DNA from: an uncultured Treponema sp.
GTDB lineage: Bacteria > Spirochaetota > Spirochaetia > Treponematales > Treponemataceae
Length of the DNA stretch: 64,000 nucleotides
Reading direction: 5' to 3'
Assembly: GCA_910584475.1 (NCBI GenBank)
Contig: CAJUBD010000011.1
Coordinates: 60,790 to 124,789, forward strand
Of this stretch, positions 49,526-56,732 are shown one piece after another. Each line of letters starts with the position of its first letter. Positions within the stretch are counted from its first letter, which is position 1. The notes below the pieces were generated by a model. That model worked only from the letters and a program-made list of their open reading frames with translations. It was not told the DNA's origin and ran no database searches. The position numbers and the translations under genes were made by a program.

Positions 49526-50668
49526 ATGATGAATGATGTGAATATAAATGAATTTGATTCTCTGAAAATCGGCGGCGGGGGGGGGCTTGACGAAAAAACT
49601 CGCGAAAGAAAATTGCGCGACGCGATTGTTGGATTTTCCTTGCTCGCTTTTTTGTTCGTCTTGATTTTTGTGCTCGAAAGAATTTTGCCGCGCACTTCGA
49701 TGCTCTTTACGGTCTTGAAAAAAGGCGCGATTTATGCGCTCGTCGCAGTTTCGATGAATTTGCTAAACGGATTTACGGGACTTTTTTCGCTGGGGCAGGC
49801 GGGCTTTATGATGATTGGCGCGTACACTTACGCCGTGTTCACTATTCCTGTGGCGCAGCGGGCGGCGGTCTATCAATATTTTGACGGCGGAATAATTCAA
49901 TTCACGATTCCGATTTTCGCGGCGATAATTTTGGCGGGACTTGTCGCGGCTTTCTTCGCGTTTTTGATTGGGCTTCCTGTCTTGCATTTGAAGTCAGATT
50001 ATCTTGCGATCGCCACGCTCGGATTTTCCGAAATCATGCGCGCTATTTTCCAATGGGACAAACTCGGCATGATTACGAACGGTTCGAACCTTTTGCGAAA
50101 ATATCCTGTTTTCCGCTCGACGCTTTTTCCGTTCGCGGTGAGCGCGATTTGCATTGCGGTAATTGTGCTTTTGATAAATTCCACTTATGGGCGCGCGTTC
50201 AAGGCGATTCGTGACGACGAAGTGGCGGCCGAAGCGATGGGAATAAATTTGGCGCATCACAAAAGAATGAGCTTTGCGATTTCGTCGTTTTTCGCAGGGA
50301 TTTCCGGCGCACTTTTGGCTATGTTCCAAACCACGATTCAGGCGAACCAATTCAAGAGCGCGATGACTTATGAAATCCTGCTCATAGTCGTCATCGGCGG
50401 AATCGGAAGCGTCACTGGAAGCTGCATTTCTTCAATGCTTTTCATCGCGCTTTCGGAATGGTGGCTTCGCTTTTTGGACAACGATTCGCTCGGCATTCCG
50501 TTTTTGCGTCCTGGTTTTCGCAAAGTCGTTTTTTCCGTGGCGATTATGGCGATCGTGCTTTTTTACCAGCGCGGAATTATGGGCGAAAAGGAATTTTCTG
50601 TCGGCGCGATTTTGAAATTTTTCAAATCGCTTCCGAAAAAATTCACGAAGAAGAAGCGGGAAAATTAA
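49526..50668 (+). CDS. livM: Branched-chain amino-acid ABC transporter permease
   Basis: A 380-residue permease. After a variable 45-residue cytoplasmic start come about nine helices and the signature ALVAVSMNLLNGFTGLFSLG, then AIRDDEVAAEAMGINLAHHK and VVIGGIGSVTGSCISSMLFI. A run of nine G (49577-49585, encoding part of five glycines) lies 50 bases into the gene; slippage there would shift the frame. No Shine-Dalgarno precedes either of the two successive ATG codons. LivG and LivF are not in the window; ffh follows. Confidence 0.93.
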   Translation: MMNDVNINEFDSLKIGGGGGLDEKTRERKLRDAIVGFSLLAFLFVLIFVLERILPRTSMLFTVLKKGAIYALVAVSMNLLNGFTGLFSLGQAGFMMIGAYTYAVFTIPVAQRAAVYQYFDGGIIQFTIPIFAAIILAGLVAAFFAFLIGLPVLHLKSDYLAIATLGFSEIMRAIFQWDKLGMITNGSNLLRKYPVFRSTLFPFAVSAICIAVIVLLINSTYGRAFKAIRDDEVAAEAMGINLAHHKRMSFAISSFFAGISGALLAMFQTTIQANQFKSAMTYEILLIVVIGGIGSVTGSCISSMLFIALSEWWLRFLDNDSLGIPFLRPGFRKVVFSVAIMAIVLFYQRGIMGEKEFSVGAILKFFKSLPKKFTKKKREN

Positions 50669-50692
50669 TTTAAATTTATTGAGGTAAGGAAA

Positions 50693-52027
50693 ATGCTTGA
50701 GAAAATTACCGGTGCGCTAGGAAATGTCGTTCGCACGCTCAGCGGAAAATCTACAATCACTGAAAAAAATATCGAGGAAACCGTCGAGCAGATAAAGATG
50801 GCTTTGCTTGAGGCCGATGTGAATTTGCGCGTGGTGCGCCGATTCGTCAACAGCACGATTGAAGAGGCGAAGGGCGAAAAAGTTCTCAAGGCGGTAGACC
50901 CTGGGCAGCAGTTCGTAAAAATCATTTATGACAAAATCACTTCGATGCTCGGAGACGAAAAGCGCGACTTGAAGCTCAAAGGGCCTGACACTCAGTCAGT
51001 GATTTTGATGCTCGGTTTGCAGGGCGCGGGAAAAACTACGGCTTCGCACAAACTCGCCGCTCGCCTAAAAAAAGAAGGCCGCCGTCCGTTGCTTGCCGCG
51101 TGCGATTTGATTCGTCCCGCCGCCGTGGAGCAGCTCGAAGTGCTCGCGAAAAAAATAGAAGTCGCCTTTTACAAGGAGGAGGGCGCGCGCGATGCCGTGA
51201 AGGTGGCTCGAGATGCGATTGACTTTGCCAAGAGGAACGGACTTGACACGATAATTTTGGATACGGCCGGTCGCCTGCAGATTGACGAAGCGATGATGGC
51301 GGAACTTGTCGAAATGAAAAAGTCAGTTTCGCCGGACGAGGTTTTGCTCGTGGCAGACGCGATGACGGGTCAGAACGCCGTGGATATCGCGAAAAGTTTC
51401 GACGAGCAACTCGGCTTGACCGGCGTGATTCTCACGAAGTTCGATTCGGACGCTAGGGGAGGAGCCGCGCTTTCGCTCAAGTCCATCACGCAAAAGCCGA
51501 TTCTTTTTATCGGCACTGGCGAAAAGACGGAGGATTTTGAAGTTTTCCATCCCGACAGAATCGCGAGCCGAATTCTTGGAATGGGCGACGTGGTTTCGCT
51601 TGTGGAGCGCGCTCAGGAAAAAGTTGACGTGGAAGCCGCGCAGAAAATGCAGCGGAAAATGGCGCGCAACGAATTCACGCTTGGCGACATGCTAGAGCAA
51701 CTTCAACAGGTGAAAAAAATGGGAAACATGAATTCGCTTTTGGAAATGATTCCCGGCGCGGCGCAGGCGATGCAAGGGCGCGACATCGACACGAGCGGAA
51801 TGAAAAGGCAGGAAGCGATAATCCTTTCGATGACGAAAAAGGAACGCGCGAACCATCTTATAATCGGGCCTTCGCGCCGCAAGCGAATCGCGAAAGGCTC
51901 TGGCACGAGCGTCGCCGAAGTGAACAAGCTGATAAAGCAATTTGAAAAGACGAAACTCACGATGAAAAAACTTTCGCGCAACAAAGGAATGCAGGCGAAA
52001 TTGATGAGCCAGTTCGGTTTCAATTGA
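50693..52027 (+). CDS. ffh: Signal recognition particle GTPase
   Basis: A 444-residue Ffh. N domain, then the G domain with P-loop GLQGAGKTT, DTAGRLQID (G3) and TKFDSDARGG (G4), then the methionine-rich M domain (FTLGDMLEQLQQVKKMGNMN, with RPS-like IGPSRRKRIAKGSGTSV binding 4.5S RNA). It targets membrane proteins together with FtsY. GAGGTAAGG precedes the ATG. It begins 24 bases after livM and may share its transcript. Confidence 0.98.
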   Translation: MLEKITGALGNVVRTLSGKSTITEKNIEETVEQIKMALLEADVNLRVVRRFVNSTIEEAKGEKVLKAVDPGQQFVKIIYDKITSMLGDEKRDLKLKGPDTQSVILMLGLQGAGKTTASHKLAARLKKEGRRPLLAACDLIRPAAVEQLEVLAKKIEVAFYKEEGARDAVKVARDAIDFAKRNGLDTIILDTAGRLQIDEAMMAELVEMKKSVSPDEVLLVADAMTGQNAVDIAKSFDEQLGLTGVILTKFDSDARGGAALSLKSITQKPILFIGTGEKTEDFEVFHPDRIASRILGMGDVVSLVERAQEKVDVEAAQKMQRKMARNEFTLGDMLEQLQQVKKMGNMNSLLEMIPGAAQAMQGRDIDTSGMKRQEAIILSMTKKERANHLIIGPSRRKRIAKGSGTSVAEVNKLIKQFEKTKLTMKKLSRNKGMQAKLMSQFGFN

Positions 52028-52079
52028 TAATTGCAGAAGATTTTTATTTGACCAAATTGATACGGATATTTTGTGATAA

Positions 52080-52118
52080 GGCGCAATTTTTTTTGTATCT
52101 GCGCCCCATCTTTTTAAT
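52080..52118 (+). terminator. Possible ffh terminator
   Basis: GGCGCA and TGCGCC pair around an AT-rich loop, followed by CCATCTTTTT. A second GGCG/CGCC pairing follows. Weak. Confidence 0.35.
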
Positions 52119-52368
52119 CGGCGTTAATACGGCTGTCGCCGTTTTCATTAGCGGAATTTCATTTCATTCCGTCGCTTACGCGCCGTAAGAATCTGTTTTG
52201 AAAGATTTTCAAAGGAAATTGAAACTGCAAAAGAGACAAAATTGTATGTTAATGTAATAAAAAAAATTTTACTGAACGACTTAGGAGTAAATATTTTGAT
52301 ATTGCAGAATTTGGGAATAATGAAATTTTTAGCAGTGTGCAAAAGAATATAAATCACCCAAAATACGG
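52119..52368 (+). pseudogene. AT-rich gene remnant
   Basis: An open frame without a start codon runs from 52253 to 52414. It reads like real protein (TERLRSKYFDIAEFGNNEIF, then INHPKYGWKYVLTGLMIAVI) and overlaps the next gene in another frame. The upstream part in a third frame (EIETAKETKLYVNVIKKILL) is also protein-like. Probably a decayed accessory gene. Confidence 0.35.
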
Positions 52369-52638
52369 ATGGAAATATGTTCTGACAGGTCTAATGATTG
52401 CGGTAATAAAATAGAAATAAGAAATGCATATATAAAAAATGGTGTGTTTCATTGTAGTTTATGTTTTGACATTTATGATCATTTTGGACTAGATAGAAAA
52501 GATATAGAAAAATTTGGAAGCTTTGCAGGTTTTAGAGCATGGTATTACTTGCAGCATTCAGTGAAATACCATGGCAAATGCAAACCGTTTGTTACTCATG
52601 CACGATTCGAAATAAAGATTGAGGAGAAAGTGCAATGA
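52369..52638 (+). CDS. Small cysteine-containing protein of unknown function
   Basis: An 89-residue protein, unrecognised. CSDRSNDCG and later FHCSLCFDIYDHFGLDRKD could form a zinc ribbon of CxnC...CxxC type. The AT content is much higher than in neighbouring core genes. The stop overlaps the next ATG (ATGA), which argues for a real, coupled gene. The start itself lacks a Shine-Dalgarno and overlaps a remnant frame, so it might begin further upstream or downstream. Confidence 0.45.
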   Translation: MEICSDRSNDCGNKIEIRNAYIKNGVFHCSLCFDIYDHFGLDRKDIEKFGSFAGFRAWYYLQHSVKYHGKCKPFVTHARFEIKIEEKVQ

Positions 52639-53084
52639 AAATAAGAAAATGGTTTTTGTATGTGGTAATGTCATTCTTTGTTTTGGTGGCTTCCATTTTT
52701 GCGTTCGTATTTCCGTTCTTTTTGCATGATGAATTTCCTGGAATTGCATATAAAGGCGACAGGAAAATTTCAGTGGAAGAAGTTATCACGTTTGAAAAGC
52801 TTGTTATGCGTGATATGCATATAAGTTATATGTGCGCCGATGAGGAAACGGAGTATTCAAAATGCTACTTGATAAAAAATCCTGACATGAAATTGGATGC
52901 GCTTTGCAACCGGCTTGGCTCTTTCTGCGTGCAGGAACTTGAACAGAACGCGGATGGAAAGAAAAAACTGTTTCTATTTTATAGGACAAGCAGGAAAATG
53001 CCGTGGTTTTGGAATGAATCAATTTCAAGCCTTGATGGAAACCCTTCTTTAAAAACAAAACTTTTTAAAAACTTCAGTTTTTGA
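52635..53084 (+). CDS. Membrane-anchored protein of unknown function
   Basis: A 149-residue protein with an N-terminal membrane helix (WFLYVVMSFFVLVASIFAFVF) followed by an extracytoplasmic domain with four cysteines (MCADE, KCYLI, LCNRL, FCVQE). GAGGAG precedes the ATG, which overlaps the upstream stop. The last residues and the stop codon lie inside a 20-bp hairpin (53053-53096), so the C-terminus may have been changed by repeat insertion. Not recognised. Confidence 0.55.
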   Translation: MKIRKWFLYVVMSFFVLVASIFAFVFPFFLHDEFPGIAYKGDRKISVEEVITFEKLVMRDMHISYMCADEETEYSKCYLIKNPDMKLDALCNRLGSFCVQELEQNADGKKKLFLFYRTSRKMPWFWNESISSLDGNPSLKTKLFKNFSF

Positions 53085-53203
53085 AAAGTTTTGTTTCGTC
53101 TGCGCGAGCAGACAATATAATAAGCGAGTTTTGAGTAAGGTGCTCCGCACTGACAAACTCGAAGTTAAAACCTGTCGCGCGATTTCAGCGACAAGTTTTA
53201 ACG
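53053..53203. repeat. Hairpin and composite repeat downstream of 53084
   Basis: First a long hairpin (AAACAAAACTTTT and AAAAGTTTTGTTT as outer arms, 53053-53096), then the GCGAGTTTT/AAACTCG module (53123-53161) and a conserved-loop hairpin with 15-bp arms around GCGATTTCA (53164-53202). Confidence 0.75.
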
Positions 53204-53314
53204 TTCGTTTATAACAATGTAAGGAAGCGCGGAAAATCGCGCGAGCGGCGAGTTTAATAATTACATTAAACACAATGGCTCTAAGAGCCGATAATTTGAT
53301 TTGAGGTGAAACTT

Positions 53315-54814
53315 TTGAAAAAGATATTTTCGCTTTTCTCTTGTGCCGCGCTTTCTTTTTTTTGCGGAGCGTTCGCCGAGGAAATTTCCTCGGGCGATTA
53401 TCAAAACGAGTATCAGGAAATAGTCATCGACGATCCGTCTGAAATTTCTTCGGAAAAGGCAAGTCTTACTGGAACAAGCCAAGTGCCTGCGGCGAAGCGA
53501 CCAAAATCTCCCGACGCGGAAAAATCCCGCGCCGCCGCCGAAAAGGACAAGGACGGCGAGGATGAAAAACGCCGCGAGACGATTCAGTTCGGCACGGAAA
53601 GCGAAATCACAAGTCTCGTGCAAGAACTCATCGCGAAGGACGATCCACGCTATTCGGACGAATTGTATGATTTGTTCGGGAATTCCAGAAGTCCCGCCGC
53701 GCGCGAAAAGATCCTCGAATATTTCGCCAAGTTCGAAGATCCTTGCCTTGAAGATTACGCCGTCACGATTTTGAACGATCCTTACGATGAAAAAAATTCC
53801 ACGGTGGAGCAGGCGTTCCGCTATGTCGCCGCGGTCAAGACCACGGATGCGATTCCTGCCGTCGTCTCGCTTCTTGAAAGCGAAAATGAATCTTACTTTT
53901 TGCCCGCGCTTACGACGCTCGGAGAAATCGGAGGCGAGACGGAGGCCGAATATTTGGTTGATTTCCTCGAACGCTCCGACTTGACCATTCCTCAGCGACA
54001 GCAGCTAATGCGCGTGCTCGGAAAATTGCAGGCTTTGAAGACATGGGAAAGTCTCGTGGAAATCGCGCAGGACGAGGGCGAAAACGGCTTTGTCCGCGCG
54101 TATGCCGCCGAAGCGATTGGCGCGATGAAAAAGGCGGAAAGCGTTGAAATCCTCGAAAAACTTTTTGAAAGTTCCGATCCGAATTTGCGCTGCTATGTCA
54201 TCAAAGGCATTTCCAATTTCGACACCGATGAAGCGAAGTCGTTAGTGATTCAGGGCATCAAGGATTCGCAATACAAAGTTCGCCTCGAGGCGATTTCCGC
54301 GGCGGAAAAAATGAAAATCGCGGAAGCCGTTCCATATTTGATTTACCGTGCGAAAAACGACGGCGAAAAGCAAGTGAAAAACAAGGCGTTGGAGACGCTC
54401 GCGAAGCTCGGAACGGGCGAGGCAGAATCGTATTTGCTGGGGCAGCTCGCCGACAAAAAGACGAGCGACACGGTGAAATATTCCGTCGCAGAAATTCTTT
54501 TAAAGCATTCAAAATCCGGCCGCGCCGAAATCGCGAACTTGGCAAGCGACCTCGTGAATGACGAGCGGCGAAAGCCGTTCTGCCTCACCATAGGAAAGCT
54601 CATCGCGAAATACCCCGAAAGCGTGTTTGCCTCCGTCTGCGAAGAATATCTTTCTTCCAAAGATTCCGCCGTCTGCGCGACAGGGCTTGACATCTACAGC
54701 GCGGGAATGTTTCCAAGCGCGGAAAGCGCGGTGCGAAGAATCGCCGAAGGGACGAAACCGAGCGCGAACAAAAAAAGGGCAAGAAAGATACTGAAGATGG
54801 ACGAAAATGATTAA
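53315..54814 (+). CDS. Exported HEAT-repeat protein
   Basis: A 499-residue protein: signal peptide (KKIFSLFSCAALSFFCGAFA), an acidic linker of about 80 residues with KxxD/E repeats, then at least nine HEAT or PBS-lyase-like repeats, for example VEQAFRYVAAVKTTDAIPAV, ALTTLGEIGGETEAEYLVDF and AYAAEAIGAMKKAESVEILE. Such repeats form a protein-binding solenoid. The TTG at 53315 is seven bases from GAGGTG and gives the best signal peptide; a GTG at 53306 would overlap the ribosome site. Its partner is unknown. Confidence 0.82.
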   Translation: MKKIFSLFSCAALSFFCGAFAEEISSGDYQNEYQEIVIDDPSEISSEKASLTGTSQVPAAKRPKSPDAEKSRAAAEKDKDGEDEKRRETIQFGTESEITSLVQELIAKDDPRYSDELYDLFGNSRSPAAREKILEYFAKFEDPCLEDYAVTILNDPYDEKNSTVEQAFRYVAAVKTTDAIPAVVSLLESENESYFLPALTTLGEIGGETEAEYLVDFLERSDLTIPQRQQLMRVLGKLQALKTWESLVEIAQDEGENGFVRAYAAEAIGAMKKAESVEILEKLFESSDPNLRCYVIKGISNFDTDEAKSLVIQGIKDSQYKVRLEAISAAEKMKIAEAVPYLIYRAKNDGEKQVKNKALETLAKLGTGEAESYLLGQLADKKTSDTVKYSVAEILLKHSKSGRAEIANLASDLVNDERRKPFCLTIGKLIAKYPESVFASVCEEYLSSKDSAVCATGLDIYSAGMFPSAESAVRRIAEGTKPSANKKRARKILKMDEND

Positions 54815-54989
54815 TAATGAATAGTTGAGAATTGAGACAAAAGTCGCGTTTCGCACGGCTTTTTGCCATTGCTACGCAAGTGCGCTACGCGCCCTTGCGC
54901 CATGCTTTCTTCGGTCGAAATGACAAAACTCGCCGCAACTATTAATATTCATTGTTAATTATTAACTGCTAGCTTTGCTTGTTCTGTCA

Positions 54990-56342
54990 TCATATCCCTG
55001 TTTTTGGGATTTCTGTGTCTTCCGCGCCCGCCGCCTTTAGTATGTCTATAACTTCGTACCTCACTTGCTCCGGATTGTAGAAGTTCAGCGAAAACTCTGC
55101 CTCGGATGCGAGCTTGAGAGCGGTTTTGCCTTGGTTGTCTTTTGCATTTATGTCGGCATTTGCCGCAATCAGAAGTTTTGCCACGTCCACGGCATTATGG
55201 AATGCCGCGAACATCATCGCTGTCCAGCCGCCAGTAGAATGACCGTCCCAACCGTCACCTATCCAGCCGTCATCCATCTTTGCGTTCACATCCATGCCTG
55301 CATTTATAAGCAGTTTTGCCATTGCCGCCGCGTTTCCCTCCGCCGCAGACATCAGCACTGTGTAGCCGTCATGGCTTTTTTCGTTCATGTCCGCACCTGC
55401 CTCCAAGAGCCGCTTTGCCGCGTCTGTCGCATTGTTAGATGCCGCATACATCAGTGTTGTGTGCCCTTGCTTGTCCTTTGCGTTCACGTCTGCACCGACT
55501 TTGATGAGTTCGTTCAACATGTCTACTTTGTTCTTTCCCGCCGCTATCATGAGCGCGCTCGTACCTTCGTAATTTTTCGTGTTCACATCCGCGCCTGCCG
55601 CAATGAGCAGATTCATCGTGTCTGTTTCATAAAATTTTGTCGCGCGAATTAGTGCCGTATCGCCAATGTCGTCCTTTGCGTTTACGTCCGCTCCGGCTTT
55701 GATAATCAGTTCCGTTTTGTCAATTCGATTGAGCGCCCACAGGAGCACGGAGTTGTCACGTTTGTCCTTTGCGTTCACATCTGCTCCGGCTTTTATGAGC
55801 CGCTCTGCTATGTCCGTCGTCTCGTTCCAGAATACTGCATTCATAAGAGCGGTTTCGCCCTTGCTGTTCTTCGCATCCACGTCTGCGCCCGCTTCTAAGA
55901 GCAGTTCCAGCATATCCACCGCTTCTTTGACCACTGCTTTCATGAGCGCGGTGTCGTTGCGACTGTCAATCGCGTTCATGTCCGCTCCAGCTTTTGCGAG
56001 CACTTTTGCCACATCTGGCGCATTGTTCTTTACCGCATGTATGAGCGCGGTATTGCCGTAATAGTCAACCGCGTTTATGTCCGCACCTGCTTTGATGAGC
56101 AGTTCCGTCATATTCGCCCGATTTTTCTCCGTCGTCATCATGAGTGCGGTGTAGTTGGATGGACCCGTGTCGTTCACATCCGCCTTTGCCCTTATGAGCC
56201 GCTTCATTTCCTTCGTGTCGTTGTGTTGTATTGCCCATTTTAGGTTGTAAAAGCCAAAGTTCGATTTCTTTTGCGTGCATCCGACAGACAGTGAAAGCGC
56301 AAGCACTGCAAAAACCAATATCTCTTTCTTGAAATTTCCCAT
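54990..56342 (-). CDS. Ankyrin-repeat lipoprotein
   Basis: A 450-residue lipoprotein: lipobox LSLSVGC following KKEILVFAVLAL. It then consists almost wholly of about 11 ankyrin repeats of 33 residues with the canonical loop (GADVNAKDKQGHTTLMYAAS; GADINAVDYYGNTALIHAVK). One repeat has an insertion rich in G, W and D (DGWIGDGWDGHSTGGW). It is a binding scaffold exposed in the periplasm or outside. GGGAGG precedes the ATG at 56342. The repeats are closely alike at the DNA level, which favours change in repeat number. Confidence 0.9.
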   Translation of the reverse strand: MGNFKKEILVFAVLALSLSVGCTQKKSNFGFYNLKWAIQHNDTKEMKRLIRAKADVNDTGPSNYTALMMTTEKNRANMTELLIKAGADINAVDYYGNTALIHAVKNNAPDVAKVLAKAGADMNAIDSRNDTALMKAVVKEAVDMLELLLEAGADVDAKNSKGETALMNAVFWNETTDIAERLIKAGADVNAKDKRDNSVLLWALNRIDKTELIIKAGADVNAKDDIGDTALIRATKFYETDTMNLLIAAGADVNTKNYEGTSALMIAAGKNKVDMLNELIKVGADVNAKDKQGHTTLMYAASNNATDAAKRLLEAGADMNEKSHDGYTVLMSAAEGNAAAMAKLLINAGMDVNAKMDDGWIGDGWDGHSTGGWTAMMFAAFHNAVDVAKLLIAANADINAKDNQGKTALKLASEAEFSLNFYNPEQVRYEVIDILKAAGAEDTEIPKTGI

Positions 56343-56344
56343 TT

Positions 56345-56732
56345 TTCCTCCCTTTATTTTCAACAACGAGCCAATCTTCAGATTCGGGAGTTGTTGAAAA
56401 CGCAGTTTCGCAATGAAGTGAGAAACTGCAATCGATAAGCAAGTTTTCGCAGAAAACTTGACATTAAAATCAGCAACGCAATGAGTGAGAAAGCACATTT
56501 AATAAGCTAGTTTTCGCAAGAAAACTAGCGTTAAAATTGATGGCGGTATTTCAGACATCAATTTTAACGTTCCTAAAAGACATTGTCCATTACGACGCAC
56601 GTTGAAACCTGCTACCGAGTTTCCGCTTCCTTACAAATCCCCGCGCGAGTTTTGGTGTTTTTTTATGCGTAGCGTAAAAAAATGCGAGCAGTACGAGCAA
56701 AACGAAACTCGATAGCAAGCCGCTCTCCATTA
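56345..56732. repeat. Repeat block between the helicase and ankyrin genes
   Basis: Contains a CTTCAGATTCGGGAG/TTGTTG palindrome (as at 8500-8540), CAAGTTTTC...GAAAACTTG and CTAGTTTTC-GCAA-GAAAACTAG modules (56452-56525), a conserved-loop hairpin with 15-base arms around GGTATTTCA (56530-56568), and a CGAGTTT/AAACTCG block (56615-56722). No gene seen. Confidence 0.65.

Noticed and set aside
55000..56300. Regular 99-base periodicity considered as a DNA satellite
   Set aside because: It is explained by 33-residue ankyrin repeats in the coding sequence.
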